DNA of 64,000 nucleotides from Salegentibacter sp. (GTDB lineage Bacteria; Bacteroidota; Bacteroidia; Flavobacteriales; Flavobacteriaceae): NCBI GenBank assembly GCA_017795085.1, contig CP051246.1, positions 2,978,514 to 3,042,513 of the forward strand, read 5' to 3'. Shown piece by piece: positions 1 to 11,718 of this stretch (position 1 is its first letter; each line of letters starts with the position of its first letter). The notes under the pieces were generated by a model. It saw only the letters and a program-made list of their open reading frames with translations, ran no database searches and was not told where the DNA came from. The position numbers and the translations under genes were made by a program.

Positions 1-1
1 A

Positions 2-205
2 ATTATGATAGATGGCAAAACCGGCTATACCGTTAACCCTAAAAACCATCAGCTTTATGCCGACAGGGTTACTGAATTATTAGAAAATCCGGAAAAAGCT
101 CAAAAAATGGAAAAAGCCGCCCGAAAACAGGTACTCGAAAAATTCTCCACACAAGTGATTATACCAAAAAATATTGAACTTTATAAAAATTTGATCTCAA
201 AATAA
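2..205 (+). CDS. Glycosyltransferase family 4, C-terminal end (partial)
   Basis: The reading frame is open to the left window edge and ends at a TAA at 203-205, so only the last 67 or so residues are present. They carry the C-terminal signature of GT-B fold family 4 transferases (DGKTGYTVNP, the nucleotide-sugar end loop), followed by a helical tail with regularly spaced Leu/Ala. Such enzymes transfer a sugar from an NDP- or GDP-donor to a lipid or polysaccharide acceptor at the inner membrane. The acceptor cannot be read from this fragment. The family call is based on one motif and the tail pattern. Confidence 0.75.
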   Translation: MMIDGKTGYTVNPKNHQLYADRVTELLENPEKAQKMEKAARKQVLEKFSTQVIIPKNIELYKNLISK

Positions 206-346
206 ACCTCTAATCCCAAATTTTACGTTGGTCTCGAGTGTCCCGATGCAAATCGGAATGTATCGAGAATTAAATCCAGTTTTGAGAAGAAATACTGCAA
301 ACTTTCGAAAGCTTCATCTAACTGCTCACTGCTCACTAAAAACTAC

Positions 347-2968
347 CTACTGTTTTTTAGCTCCTTTTCGGGCAAGCATTCGTTTAATTTCATTCAACTT
401 CATCAAAGCCTCTACAGGGGTAAGGGTATCGATATCAATTTCAAGCAATTCTTCCTTTAATTCTTCCAAAAACGGATCATCAAGGTTGAAAAAACTGAGT
501 TGCATCTCTTCCTCGGCCGAAGCCTTTAATTTTTCTCCCGATTCTTCCATTGCATGGGATTTCTCAAGTTTTTTTAGTATTTTATTGGCGCGATGTACTA
601 CTTGTTGTGGCATTCCGGCCATTTTAGCCACGTGAATTCCAAAACTGTGTTCGCTTCCGCCAGGCACCAGTTTTCTAAGAAAAAGCACCTTATCCTTTAA
701 TTCTTTAACTGAAACATTATAATTTTTAATCCGTGGAAAAGTCTCTCCCATTTCATTCAATTCGTGGTAATGTGTAGCAAAAAGCGTTTTGGGACGTGAA
801 GGATGTTCGTGCAAATATTCACTTATCGCCCAGGCAATGGAAATCCCGTCATAGGTACTGGTACCACGCCCAATCTCATCCAAGAGCACTAAACTCCGCT
901 CCGAAATATTATTCAAAATACTGGCGGTTTCGTTCATCTCCACCATAAAAGTCGACTCGCCCATAGAAATATTATCACTGGCCCCTACCCTGGTGAAAAT
1001 TTTATCTACCAGTCCAATTTCAGCAGCTTTTGCAGGAACAAAACTTCCCATTTGTGCCATCAACACAATCAGGGCGGTTTGCCGTAAAATAGCCGATTTA
1101 CCACTCATATTTGGCCCGGTAATCATAATTACCTGCTGATTTTCACGATCTAAATGCAGGTTATTGGTAATATAATCTTCCCCAAGCGGAAGTTGTTTTT
1201 CGATTACAGGATGCCGGCCTTCTTCAATATCAAGCGTATAGGCATCTAAAAGTTCAGGTTTGCAATAATTCTCGTTTTTGGCCTGTAAGGCAAAAGATGC
1301 CAAACAATCTAACTGGGCAATTAACTGCGCATTTTGTTGAACGGGTTGAATATAACCTCCCATCCATTGTACTAATTTTGAAAATAAATCCTGCTCCAGA
1401 ACCAGAATTTTTTCTTCAGCCCCCAGGATTTTGGCTTCATACTCTTTTAGTTCTTCGGTAATATAACGCTCGGCATTGACCAGAGTTTGTTTTCGCACCC
1501 AGGAATCCGGAACTTTATCTTTATGCGTGTTACGAACCTCGATATAATAGCCGTATACATTATTATTGCCTATTTTTAAAGAAGAAATTCCGGTAGCTTC
1601 GGTTTCGCGTTGCAACATATTATCCAGGTAATCTTTTCCTGAAAAAGCGATTTTTCGCAACTCGTCCAGCTCTTCGGAAAAACCATCTTTTATGCAATTT
1701 CCCTTCTGAATATTTACCGGAGCATCATCATTAATGCTTTGTCCAATTTTATCCCGAAGCAACTTGCAGTCATTTAATCGATCTCCAATTACTTTCAGGG
1801 CTTCATTATCGGTTCCTAAAGCAAGCTTTTTTATAGGAACAATAGCATCGAGCGAATATTTTAGCTGAATCACTTCCCGCGGACTCACCTTTCCCGTAGC
1901 AACTTTTGAGATCAACCTTTCCAGATCGCTAATTTCTTTGATATGCTGCTGAAGTTCTTCCAGCTTTTCCTGGTTTTGCAGAAAAAAATCAACCACCTCA
2001 TGCCTGTTTTTAATCTTTTCGGGGTTTTTTAACGGCAGGGCCAGCCAACGTTTTAATAAACGCCCACCCATTGGAGAAATGGTTTTATCAATCACATCCA
2101 GGAGCGTTACTGCATTGGCTGCATTAGAATGATACAACTCGAGGTTACGAATGGTAAATCGGTCCATCCAGACATACTCATCTTCAGCAATCCGGTTAAC
2201 GGCATTGATATGCTGAAGCTTGTTATGCCGGGTTTCGGCCAGGTAATGTAAAACCGCCCCTGAAGCAATAATTCCTTCTTCCAGGTCTTCAATTCCGAAG
2301 CCTTTTAAAGATTTTGTTCCAAAATGTTCATTAAGGCTTTCTTCAGCAAAATCGGTAGTAAACACCCAATCGTCGAGATAAAAACAATGAAAGTCTTCCC
2401 CGAAATTTTGACTAAAGTCCTTTTTATATTTCTTCTGCACCAGTACCTCACTCGGATTAAAATTCTGAAGCAATTTATCCAGATATTCCCGGTCTCCCCG
2501 GGCGGTCAAGAACTCCCCGGTGGAAACATCTAAAAAAGAAATACCTAAATTTTTCTTTCCGAAATGAAGGGCGCACAAAAAATTATTCGATTTACTCTGA
2601 AGCACCTCATCGCTCATCGCCACACCCGGGGTTACCAATTCGGTCACCCCGCGTTTTACGATTTTCTTGGTCATTTTCGGATCTTCCAACTGATCGCAAA
2701 TAGCCACCCGCTCCCCGGCTTTTACCAGTTTAGGCAGGTAAGTATTTAAGGAATGATGGGGAAAACCAGCCAACTCCTTACGCTCGCTCCCGTTATTTCG
2801 GTTAGTACAGATAATATTGAGAATGCGCGCGGTTTTTACAGCATCCTCTCCAAAAGTCTCATAAAAATCGCCAACCCTAAATAAAAGCAAAGCATCAGGG
2901 TATTTCGCCTTAATTGCGTTATACTGTTTCATTAACGGGGTAACTTTCGGAGATTTTTTCGGTGCCAA
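347..2968 (-). CDS. mutS: DNA mismatch repair protein MutS
   Basis: MutS recognises mispaired or looped bases and recruits MutL. At 873 residues it has the usual full length. The mismatch-reading Phe-x-Glu lies in GDFYETF (F35, E37). The ATPase carries Walker A GPNMSGKS (618-625), Walker [12 protein letters not shown] (D697-E698) and the family helix-turn-helix [11 protein letters not shown] near 775. The C-terminal tail holds QLSFF (about 823-827), which fits a beta-clamp binding motif. Ser replaces the second Gly of the usual Walker A, common in Bacteroidota. The ATG at 2968 places the mismatch-binding domain correctly. The gene ends about 140 bp from the glycosyltransferase stop, in convergent orientation. 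A second, membrane-anchored MutS-like ATPase is at 46.7-48.4 kb. Confidence 0.98.
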   Translation of the reverse strand: MAPKKSPKVTPLMKQYNAIKAKYPDALLLFRVGDFYETFGEDAVKTARILNIICTNRNNGSERKELAGFPHHSLNTYLPKLVKAGERVAICDQLEDPKMTKKIVKRGVTELVTPGVAMSDEVLQSKSNNFLCALHFGKKNLGISFLDVSTGEFLTARGDREYLDKLLQNFNPSEVLVQKKYKKDFSQNFGEDFHCFYLDDWVFTTDFAEESLNEHFGTKSLKGFGIEDLEEGIIASGAVLHYLAETRHNKLQHINAVNRIAEDEYVWMDRFTIRNLELYHSNAANAVTLLDVIDKTISPMGGRLLKRWLALPLKNPEKIKNRHEVVDFFLQNQEKLEELQQHIKEISDLERLISKVATGKVSPREVIQLKYSLDAIVPIKKLALGTDNEALKVIGDRLNDCKLLRDKIGQSINDDAPVNIQKGNCIKDGFSEELDELRKIAFSGKDYLDNMLQRETEATGISSLKIGNNNVYGYYIEVRNTHKDKVPDSWVRKQTLVNAERYITEELKEYEAKILGAEEKILVLEQDLFSKLVQWMGGYIQPVQQNAQLIAQLDCLASFALQAKNENYCKPELLDAYTLDIEEGRHPVIEKQLPLGEDYITNNLHLDRENQQVIMITGPNMSGKSAILRQTALIVLMAQMGSFVPAKAAEIGLVDKIFTRVGASDNISMGESTFMVEMNETASILNNISERSLVLLDEIGRGTSTYDGISIAWAISEYLHEHPSRPKTLFATHYHELNEMGETFPRIKNYNVSVKELKDKVLFLRKLVPGGSEHSFGIHVAKMAGMPQQVVHRANKILKKLEKSHAMEESGEKLKASAEEEMQLSFFNLDDPFLEELKEELLEIDIDTLTPVEALMKLNEIKRMLARKGAKKQ

Positions 2969-3061
2969 GGTATCGAGATTTTATGAACGCTAAAGTAAAG
3001 AATACGTAATTTTAATCGAAAGTCTAAGCGCTAAATTTATCAGCAGTTATTGACAATCAAA

Positions 3062-4297
3062 TTATATTTCCTTGCCAATTGAGCCTTCTTCCTGCGGAAG
3101 TAATTCAAATACTTTATCGGGTTTCAAACCTTTTTCATCCCGGTGAGAGACAAATATTACAGCGGTTTCACTTTCGGCGGCAATTTGATTGATAAATGCT
3201 GAAATCCTCAATGCCCCGGCATCGTCAACCGAGGTGGTAGGTTCATCTAAAATTAAAAGCGGTGGATGCTTGATCATCGCCCTGGCAATAAGTACCAGGC
3301 GTTGTTCTGCCAGGGGCAGTTTAGTGAAAATTTGCTTTTCCTTAGTCTGCAATTTTAAAGTTTTTAACCATTCCCTTGCTAACCTTACCTGGCTATCCCC
3401 CGGATGTTTATACAAACCCACCGAGTCTACCAGCCCGGAAATTAGCATATTCAACACCGTATCCCGACGGGTAAAAAGCTGGGTTAGCCCTTGTGAAAAA
3501 TAACCGATTTTTTGTTTGATTTCCCATACACTTTCTCCGCTGCCTTTCTTATTTCCAAAAAGGTATATTTCCTGGCCATATGCTTTGGGATTATCGCCAT
3601 AAAGCATAGAAAGTAAAGTGGTTTTTCCGCTCCCGTTAGGGCCTTTTAGTTGCCAGAATTCACCTTTTTTAAGCGTCCAATTTATATTGCTAAGGATAGG
3701 CCGTTCTTCATATTTTACCGAAACATTTTTAAGGTGAAACAGGATTTCGGGAACCTCCCGAAACCTTGATAAAGGTTGTGGAATTTTAGCAACCGGTATA
3801 TTTTTTTCATTTTCTGAATTTTTCAAAAATTGAGCAACTTTCTTTTCAGAAACAATTTCCTCCTTTTCAATTTCCAAAATTGAATCGATAAACCCTAGAA
3901 TATCTTCCCTTCGGTTAAAAAGCTGAATAATCGGTATTTCCTCTGAAATTTGATTCAGGTTTTGCTGTAGCTCTCTTACTGAAGCCTTGTCCAAACTCTC
4001 AAAAGGATTGTCCAACACCAGGAAATCAGGGTTTTGGCTTAACAAATAATGCAATAAAGCTTTGCGTTTCTCCCCGCTGGAGAGTGTTTGAAAGGAACGT
4101 TTTGTGCCTTTTGTTAAAATAGAATTTCCGTGTCGGTAATCTTCTTCTATAAATTTATTCAGGGTAAATTCAGAATACAAAAGGCCTCTTCTATTTTCAA
4201 ATTTTTCCAAGCCTGCCGGGGGCTTTCCTATTAATAAATGTTTTATCCATTGATCTTTTATTGAAATATTTTTACGCGAAATGGCATAATGCTTCAC
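3062..4297 (-). CDS. Tandem ABC ATPase (ModF/PhrA-like) with two unequal halves
   Basis: The 411-residue protein has no membrane segment and holds two ABC-type nucleotide-binding halves in one chain, as in ModF-like soluble ATPases. The first half begins too short and has no Walker A; it keeps an ABC signature (LSSGEKRKA, 72-80) and a Walker B ending Asp-Asn (D96, N97) where a catalytic Glu would normally be. The second half has Walker A GPNGSGKT (219-226), Q269 as Q-loop, Walker B LLILDEP (D351, E352), but a degenerate signature (LPLAEQR, 327-333). In a head-to-tail pair this leaves exactly one site with both a P-loop and a good signature. Substrate and partner are unknown. It sits 93 bp upstream of mutS on the same strand. 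Confidence 0.85.
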   Translation of the reverse strand: MKHYAISRKNISIKDQWIKHLLIGKPPAGLEKFENRRGLLYSEFTLNKFIEEDYRHGNSILTKGTKRSFQTLSSGEKRKALLHYLLSQNPDFLVLDNPFESLDKASVRELQQNLNQISEEIPIIQLFNRREDILGFIDSILEIEKEEIVSEKKVAQFLKNSENEKNIPVAKIPQPLSRFREVPEILFHLKNVSVKYEERPILSNINWTLKKGEFWQLKGPNGSGKTTLLSMLYGDNPKAYGQEIYLFGNKKGSGESVWEIKQKIGYFSQGLTQLFTRRDTVLNMLISGLVDSVGLYKHPGDSQVRLAREWLKTLKLQTKEKQIFTKLPLAEQRLVLIARAMIKHPPLLILDEPTTSVDDAGALRISAFINQIAAESETAVIFVSHRDEKGLKPDKVFELLPQEEGSIGKEI

Positions 4298-4555
4298 AAC
4301 TATCCTTAATTTGGTTCTTTTGCAGCGATAAATATAAAATTAATCTCGTAAGCAGAGTCGCTCATTTTATTCGGAATTATCAGCTGCATTACGAAATCTT
4401 ATAGCCCTTCAGGCTGATCAATTTTTAATTTCAATGCCGGAACTTTGCCCCGGGCGGGTATGCTCGAGCTTTTCAGGCTCTGGATCTTATTGATTTCTCA
4501 GGCTAAAACCCGACCCAAAACATCGCTACAGGCATGCATCTTCCAAAAGAATCTA

Positions 4556-4563
4556 TATTTTTG
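4556..4563 (+). promoter_or_regulatory. TAnnTTTG -7 box of the TrmH-like gene
   Basis: TATTTTTG matches the Bacteroidota -7 consensus TAnnTTTG and ends five bases before the ATG at 4568. With the usual start a few bases after the box, the mRNA would be leaderless or nearly so. No clear -33 TTG is seen at the expected distance. Confidence 0.6.
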
Positions 4564-4567
4564 CGCT

Positions 4568-5104
4568 ATGGAAAACCGAAAATTAAAAAATAGCGAACTC
4601 GATCGAAAATCGGTAGCGGAATTTAAATCGGCAGTAAAGACTCCGATTATTGTAATCCTGGATAATATTCGAAGCCTGAATAATATCGGATCGGTTTTTC
4701 GCACGGCAGATGCTTTCTTGATCGAAAAAGTTTACCTCTGCGGCATTACCGCCCGGCCACCACATAAAGATATTCAAAAAACGGCACTCGGTGCTACCGA
4801 TACCGTAGCCTGGGAGTATATTGAAAATACGGAAGACCTTATAAAAACACTTCAGCAACAACAGATAAAAGTCTATGCCATAGAACAAGCTGAAAATGCG
4901 CAAATGCTGGATGAGTTTACACCCGGTTCAGAAAAAATTGCAGTGATTTTTGGCAATGAGGTAAAAGGCGTTCAGCAAAAAGTGGTTTCGGTTGCTGATG
5001 GCGTAATTGAAATCCCGCAACTGGGCAGTAAACATTCCTTAAATATTGCAGTGAGTACCGGCGTAGTGCTTTGGGATTTATTTTTAAAAGTCCCGAAACC
5101 TTAA
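4568..5104 (+). CDS. SpoU/TrmH-family RNA 2'-O-methyltransferase
   Basis: SPOUT-class enzymes methylate the 2'-OH of a tRNA or rRNA ribose using S-adenosylmethionine. The protein (178 aa from this start) shows the three SpoU motifs: LDNIRSLNNIGSVFRTADAF with the catalytic Asn and Arg, IFGNEVKGV, and IPQLGSKHSLNIAVSTGVVL, which forms the SAM-binding knot. An in-frame open stretch reaches back to 4445, but the ATG at 4568 is preferred because a TAnnTTTG box lies just before it and the upstream residues do not resemble the family. The RNA target cannot be named from sequence. It converges with the folK-dNK gene, whose stop is four bases away. Confidence 0.92.
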   Translation: MENRKLKNSELDRKSVAEFKSAVKTPIIVILDNIRSLNNIGSVFRTADAFLIEKVYLCGITARPPHKDIQKTALGATDTVAWEYIENTEDLIKTLQQQQIKVYAIEQAENAQMLDEFTPGSEKIAVIFGNEVKGVQQKVVSVADGVIEIPQLGSKHSLNIAVSTGVVLWDLFLKVPKP

Positions 5105-5108
5105 AGGT

Positions 5109-6290
5109 TTAAATTCTCGGGGCTTTTATCTCTTCCAGCAAACTCAAATAATCTTTCCGGTTATTTACAAAATCTTTTTCAGAAATATCAATTACCTGCA
5201 CTTTGAGCTTGGTTTGGGCTTTTATAAAACTCAGGTAACTCTGATTGATTTGCATTAGATAGTCGGCCTGGATATTCTGCTCATATTCACGGCCGCGGTT
5301 TTTAATGTTCTCCAGTAAACGATCGGTGTTTTGATAGAGATAAATATACAAATCGGGCTTTACCAACTCTTTATACATCAAATGAAACAGCTTATGATAA
5401 AGTGCATATTCATCTTCCTGTAAAGTGATTTTTGCAAAAATAAGCGATTTAAACACGTCATAATCAGATATAATAAAATCACTGAATAAATCATATTGCG
5501 CCAAATCATCAGAAAGCTGTTGGTAACGGTCTGCCAGAAAAGACATTTCCAGGGGAAAGGCGTAGCGTTCCTTATTCTCGTAAAATTTTGGTAAAAACGG
5601 ATTGTCCTTAAAGCGTTCCAATACCAATTTGGCATTAAAATCTTGCGAAATCATAGTGGAAAAACTGGTTTTCCCCGCGCCTATATTTCCCTCTACGGCA
5701 ATATAATTACAGGAAGTAAACGCATATTTTTTCCCGGGAATTTCTAGTTGTGCCTCAATAGCATTTATTTCTCCAAAAGGCTTTAATCGTTCCAGCAAAT
5801 GTGCTATCGAAACTTTAAATTCGGGATGAATTTCATGAGCGGCGATATCATTCAATGGTAGCAAGACAAAATCGCGTTTTTGCAGGTGAGGATGCGGAAG
5901 AATCAATTTTTTTGAAGTAATTACCGTATCTTCCATCATTAAAATATCCAGATCCAGACTTCGGTTTTGATAGTTTTTAGCATCACTCCTAACCCGTCCG
6001 GATTCATCTTCTATCTGAAGCAATTTATCCAGAATTTTTTCAGCAGAAAACCTGGAAGAAACCGCAATACAGGCATTCAAAAAAGCATTTCCCTCAAAAC
6101 CCCAGGCGGGGGTTTCGTAGATTTTAGAAACGGCTTTAACCGCTCCAATTTCTCTATAAATACGCCGCACGCCCTGTTCAAGCAGCGCAAAACGGTTGCC
6201 AAGGTTACTGCCCAGGGCTATATAAACTAACTTAGGGGGTTCCAAACTGAATTTAGAAAAGTTTAATAAGGCTTCGCCTGTAAATTTCAC
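5109..6290 (-). CDS. folK: Fused HPPK (FolK) and deoxynucleoside kinase
   Basis: One 393-residue chain joins two enzymes. Residues about 21-170 are 6-hydroxymethyl-7,8-dihydropterin pyrophosphokinase of folate synthesis: IALGSNLGNR (24-33), the pterin-side PAWGFEGNAFLNA, and the metal-binding RSLDLDILMM with D113 and D115. Residues about 195-393 are a deoxynucleoside kinase of the dAK/dGK type: P-loop GNIGAGKT (201-208), ERF near 226, and a DRY/ER-rich lid (KNRGREYEQ). The second part phosphorylates deoxynucleosides for salvage. The fusion is known in flavobacteria. About 20 residues precede the HPPK core, so an internal start is possible, but no better Met is seen. Confidence 0.93.
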   Translation of the reverse strand: MKFTGEALLNFSKFSLEPPKLVYIALGSNLGNRFALLEQGVRRIYREIGAVKAVSKIYETPAWGFEGNAFLNACIAVSSRFSAEKILDKLLQIEDESGRVRSDAKNYQNRSLDLDILMMEDTVITSKKLILPHPHLQKRDFVLLPLNDIAAHEIHPEFKVSIAHLLERLKPFGEINAIEAQLEIPGKKYAFTSCNYIAVEGNIGAGKTSFSTMISQDFNAKLVLERFKDNPFLPKFYENKERYAFPLEMSFLADRYQQLSDDLAQYDLFSDFIISDYDVFKSLIFAKITLQEDEYALYHKLFHLMYKELVKPDLYIYLYQNTDRLLENIKNRGREYEQNIQADYLMQINQSYLSFIKAQTKLKVQVIDISEKDFVNNRKDYLSLLEEIKAPRI

Positions 6291-6322
6291 AGCAAATTAA
6301 GCAAAACAAAACCACATACCCT

Positions 6323-6330
6323 TACATTTG
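6323..6330 (+). promoter_or_regulatory. TAnnTTTG -7 box of the YhhQ-like gene
   Basis: TACATTTG matches TAnnTTTG and lies 22 bp before the proposed TTG start at 6353. Confidence 0.5.
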
Positions 6331-6352
6331 CTGAAAGACTTAATAACATAAT

Positions 6353-7054
6353 TTGGGAAAACTTTACATAAAAGACAAGCTTGCGGCAGAACGAATTTAT
6401 TTAATCCTGGGCGGATTGTTTATTGCCTCCCTGGTAGTTTCAAACCTGATTTTTCAGAAGTTTTTTTCCTGGGATTTCTTCGGAATTTACACTTTTGAGA
6501 TTTCAGTTGGCGTATTGCCTTATCCCATAACCTTCCTAATTACAGATATTATCAGCGAGGTTTACGGAAAACGAAAGGCCAACAGAATTGTGACTACGGG
6601 AATTTTTGCTTCGTTCTTTTCTTTATTGATTGTTTATGTTGCCGATGCGGTACCCGCCACAGAGTGGTCTCCTTTGGATAACGAACTTTTTAATAAAGTT
6701 TTTGGAGCAACGGCCATTGCAGTTTTTGCCTCTATGGTAGCCTATTTGCTGGCACAATATATAGACATCCAGCTTTTTCATTTTTGGAAAAAGTTAACTA
6801 AAGGCAGGCATTTATGGCTTCGGAATAACTTTTCTACATTCCTTTCGCAGTTTGTAGATACGTTTTCGGTTTTGTTTTTGCTTTGTAGCTTTGGCAAAAT
6901 TGACTGGCAGCTTTTTGGAAGTCTGCTTCTTAGTGGCTTCCTGTTTAAAGTAATTGTGGCCGCGCTGGACACTCCGCTGCTTTATGCTTCGGTTTTTGCT
7001 CTAAGAAAAAAGTTCGGTCTAAAACAAGGAGAAGAATTAAAATTTGAAGATTAA
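6353..7054 (+). CDS. VUT/YhhQ-family transporter (queuosine precursor type)
   Basis: The 233-residue protein has about six hydrophobic segments and the family features: an N-terminal Val-x-x-N segment (LVVSNLIFQK), a second helix with TFLITDIISEVYGKRKA, and a C-terminal helix with DTPLLY. Members import queuosine precursors (preQ0/preQ1) used in tRNA modification; that substrate is family knowledge, not shown here. No ATG fits: an in-frame stop lies at 6344-6346 and the next Met is deep inside, so TTG at 6353 is the probable start. It is divergent from folK-dNK. Confidence 0.88.
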   Translation: MGKLYIKDKLAAERIYLILGGLFIASLVVSNLIFQKFFSWDFFGIYTFEISVGVLPYPITFLITDIISEVYGKRKANRIVTTGIFASFFSLLIVYVADAVPATEWSPLDNELFNKVFGATAIAVFASMVAYLLAQYIDIQLFHFWKKLTKGRHLWLRNNFSTFLSQFVDTFSVLFLLCSFGKIDWQLFGSLLLSGFLFKVIVAALDTPLLYASVFALRKKFGLKQGEELKFED

Positions 7055-7064
7055 AAAGATTGAA

Positions 7065-7205
7065 TATCCGTTATAAATCATAATCGTATTGTCACTCTGA
7101 ACTTGATTCAGGGTCTAATCACATAGCTTTCTGATTTTTGAATATAATTAGGCTAAAAGGAGTTCAGTACGACGTAAAAATGAAAAATATTACTAATAAC
7201 GGATA
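7065..7205. repeat. REP-like element bounded by 10-bp inverted repeats
   Basis: TATCCGTTAT at 7065-7074 and its exact complement ATAACGGATA at 7196-7205 enclose about 120 bp. Inside is the flavobacterial REP-type pair of a gtcactctgaacttgattca motif and a ggagttcagtacgacgt motif. A second copy with the same right end lies near 33.06-33.18 kb. The element lies between the YhhQ-like and AsmA-like genes. Confidence 0.7.
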
Positions 7206-7227
7206 ATCATTTAAAAAGTTAAGAAAT

Positions 7228-9912
7228 ATGAAAAAAGCTTTTAAAATTATAGGAATAACTTTATTGGTAATTATAATCGTACTGATTGCCGCACCCTTTT
7301 TATTTGAATCGCAAATAAAAGACTATGTACGTAAAACCGCCAATAAAAGCGTAGATGCACAGGTAGAATTTAGTGATATCAACTTGAGTTTATTACGCAG
7401 TTTTCCGCAGGCTACTGTAGTTATAAAAGATTTAAGCATTATTAACAATACTCCTTTTGAAGGTGATACGCTTGCTTTGGCTGAAGAAGCCTTACTGGAA
7501 ATGTCTGTTAAAGAAATTTTTAAAGCTGCCAACGAGCCCAAACGTTTAGACAATATAAGACTTAATAATGCTTATTTAAACATACAGGTAGATTCGCTTG
7601 GCAATGCCAGTTACGATATTGCCGTGGAAGATACCACGTCGACCTCAGATGGCTCCACTGCCGGTTTTAGCCTTGATTTAAAGCATTACGAAATCAATAA
7701 TTCCCGTATAAAATACGCGGATAAAAACCAGGGCTTATTACTGGATGTAGAAGAATTAAACCATCAGGGTACCGGTGATTTTTCGCTTTCAGAAAGCGAA
7801 CTCGATACAGAGTCTGATGCTGTGGTTTCATTTGATTATGATGGAGTTAATTACCTAAGCCGCCACAGCGTAGCCCTGGATGCGATTATTCAGATGGATT
7901 TGGAAAATATGCGCTATACATTTCTGGAAAATGAAGCCAGAATTAACCAATTGCCTCTTACTTTTGATGGTTTTATTCAGATAAATGAAAGCAATAACGA
8001 ACTCGACTTGAGTTTTAAAACTCCTTCTTCGGATTTTAAAAACTTCCTGGCCATAATTCCAGAAACTTACGCTAAAAACATAGAAAATGTAGAAACCTCC
8101 GGCGATTTTATCGTAAATGGAAAACTGGCAGGGATTATTGATGAAGAGCGTATTCCCGAAATGGATATTAAAGTTAGTTCTAATAATGCACGTTTTAAAT
8201 ATCCCGATTTACCAAAAAGTGTGGACGATATAAATATTGACCTTCAAATCCTAAACGAAACGGGCATTATGGAAGACACTTATCTCACTTTTGATAATGT
8301 AACTTTTAGAATAGACCAGGATCAATTCAGCACGCATGGGAGTGTACGCAATTTACTCGGAAATATGCTGGTAAATATGGATTTGGATGGTACAATTAAC
8401 CTGGCAAACCTTGAAAAGGCTTATCCCCTGGATTTAGATATGGCCCTCAACGGGATTTTAACCGCTGACCTTTCTACGGCCTTCGATATGAATGCTATTG
8501 AAAACGAGCAATATCAAAATGTAAAAAGTTCAGGATCCGCAGCAATAAGGGATTTTAGTTACAAATCGCCTGAAATTCCCAATGAAGTAAAAATTGCAAC
8601 GGCAAAAATGAACTTCAACCAGGGAAACGTACAGGTTCCGGAACTTCAGCTCACCACCGGGCAAACCGATATTTCAGCAACCGGAAATATCCAAAACCTG
8701 ATGGGCTTTTTATTTACCGATCAGCAACTAAAGGGAAAGTTTGAGGTAAACTCTAAAGTTTTTGCCATCAATGACTTTATGATTGCCGAAACTGAAAATA
8801 ATAAAGGAGCATCCGAAGAAACTACTGAAGAAGAACCTCAACAAGCTAACTCAACCCATGAGGCTGTAAAAATTCCTTCTTTTCTGGATACCGAATTAAA
8901 TTTCAACGTAGGAACGGTAATTTATGATAATTTGGAATTAAAAAATACCCGGGGAAATATCGTATTACGAGATGAAACTGCCAGCCTAAACGAGATTTCC
9001 ACAGATATTTTTGGGGGCAATATCGCTTTAAACGGAAACGTTTCTACTAAAAGTAGCACTCCTACTTTTAAGATGAACCTCGATTTAAACTCGATGAATA
9101 TCGCCCAGTCTTTTAACGGACTGGATATGTTACAATCATTGGCCCCGGTAGCCCAGGCTTTGGAAGGCAAATTGCAAACACATTTAGAATTGAGTGGAAA
9201 TCTCAACAACGACCTTACCCCGCAATTGGCCAGTCTGGCCGGCAACGCCCTGACACAAATTCTTACCGCTGAAATTAATTCTGAAAAAATGCCCCTGGCA
9301 AACAGGTTAGACGAGCAATTAGAGTTTATTAATCTTAAGGATTTAAACCTGGATAATTTAAAAACCTACCTCACTTTTAATGATGGAAAAGTAAATATCA
9401 AACCATTTAATTTTACGGTTAAAGGTATAAAGGCTGAAGTTACAGGAAGCCATGGATTTGATATGAATATGGATTACAAATTAAATCTTGATGTACCGGC
9501 AAGAATGCTGGGCAGCCAGGTAGGCAATGCCCTAAGCCGGTTAAGTGGTGAAGAATTGCAAAATATGACGGTTGATCTTCCCATTGGTTTAAGCGGAACA
9601 TTCCAGAGTCCTAAAATCAATATTCAGATGGAACAGGCTGTAAACAATCTTAGCCAGCAAATCGTAGCTAAACAAAAGGATAATTTAAAAGATCGTGGTG
9701 AACAAGCCCTTCGTGATATCATAAGTGGTGACCGGGATAAAAACAAACAAGATACCACACAAACCGAAGCTACCGATACTACTGCAACAAAACAGGAAGA
9801 AACCAATACTAAACAACAACGGGAAGAAAGTGTTAAAAATGCCGCCCGGGATATCTTAGGAGGTATTATGAACAGGAATAAACGCGAAAAGGATACTACC
9901 GATAATAATTAA
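7228..9912 (+). CDS. AsmA-like outer-membrane biogenesis protein
   Basis: This 894-residue protein has one N-terminal transmembrane helix (about 6-27, LLVIIIVLIAAPFLF) and a very long beta-rich periplasmic part with the AsmA/TamB-type repeating pattern (for example LRSFPQATVVIKDLSI near 55). The C-terminal third contains the AsmA_2-like core (LEGKLQTHLELSGNL, then VTGSHGFDMNMDYKLNLDVP). The last 110 residues are Lys/Gln/Asp/Thr-rich and likely disordered. The family is thought to bridge the periplasm and move phospholipids to the outer membrane. It stands alone and ends at a strong terminator. Confidence 0.9.
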   Translation: MKKAFKIIGITLLVIIIVLIAAPFLFESQIKDYVRKTANKSVDAQVEFSDINLSLLRSFPQATVVIKDLSIINNTPFEGDTLALAEEALLEMSVKEIFKAANEPKRLDNIRLNNAYLNIQVDSLGNASYDIAVEDTTSTSDGSTAGFSLDLKHYEINNSRIKYADKNQGLLLDVEELNHQGTGDFSLSESELDTESDAVVSFDYDGVNYLSRHSVALDAIIQMDLENMRYTFLENEARINQLPLTFDGFIQINESNNELDLSFKTPSSDFKNFLAIIPETYAKNIENVETSGDFIVNGKLAGIIDEERIPEMDIKVSSNNARFKYPDLPKSVDDINIDLQILNETGIMEDTYLTFDNVTFRIDQDQFSTHGSVRNLLGNMLVNMDLDGTINLANLEKAYPLDLDMALNGILTADLSTAFDMNAIENEQYQNVKSSGSAAIRDFSYKSPEIPNEVKIATAKMNFNQGNVQVPELQLTTGQTDISATGNIQNLMGFLFTDQQLKGKFEVNSKVFAINDFMIAETENNKGASEETTEEEPQQANSTHEAVKIPSFLDTELNFNVGTVIYDNLELKNTRGNIVLRDETASLNEISTDIFGGNIALNGNVSTKSSTPTFKMNLDLNSMNIAQSFNGLDMLQSLAPVAQALEGKLQTHLELSGNLNNDLTPQLASLAGNALTQILTAEINSEKMPLANRLDEQLEFINLKDLNLDNLKTYLTFNDGKVNIKPFNFTVKGIKAEVTGSHGFDMNMDYKLNLDVPARMLGSQVGNALSRLSGEELQNMTVDLPIGLSGTFQSPKINIQMEQAVNNLSQQIVAKQKDNLKDRGEQALRDIISGDRDKNKQDTTQTEATDTTATKQEETNTKQQREESVKNAARDILGGIMNRNKREKDTTDNN

Positions 9913-9957
9913 AGCCCCCAGCCCCGAAGCGGGAAACCCATACAATGTTTTAAAATT

Positions 9958-10005
9958 AAAGTGTTGAGGAGACAAATATAAAATGCTTCTCCTCAACACT
10001 TTTTA
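9958..10005 (+). terminator. Intrinsic terminator after the AsmA-like gene
   Basis: A perfect 14-bp stem (AAAGTGTTGAGGAG at 9958-9971 against 9989-10002) with a 17-base loop is followed by a T-rich tail. The hairpin also starts with an A run, so it could serve the converging guaB transcript. Confidence 0.9.
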
Positions 10006-10176
10006 TTTATCGTTAAACTCGAGTGGCTTTATAAGGCGAGAGCGGAGCAAAACTTTGTTGAAAACCGAATGAATCCAATCGGCGGCAGCAAGGCAAGGTT
10101 AATTTCAACAAAATACAAAGTATTCAGTCGTATAATTTTTACTATGAACTGCTAAATGTTACTACCTACTTACAAT

Positions 10177-11718
<1,542 letters not shown>

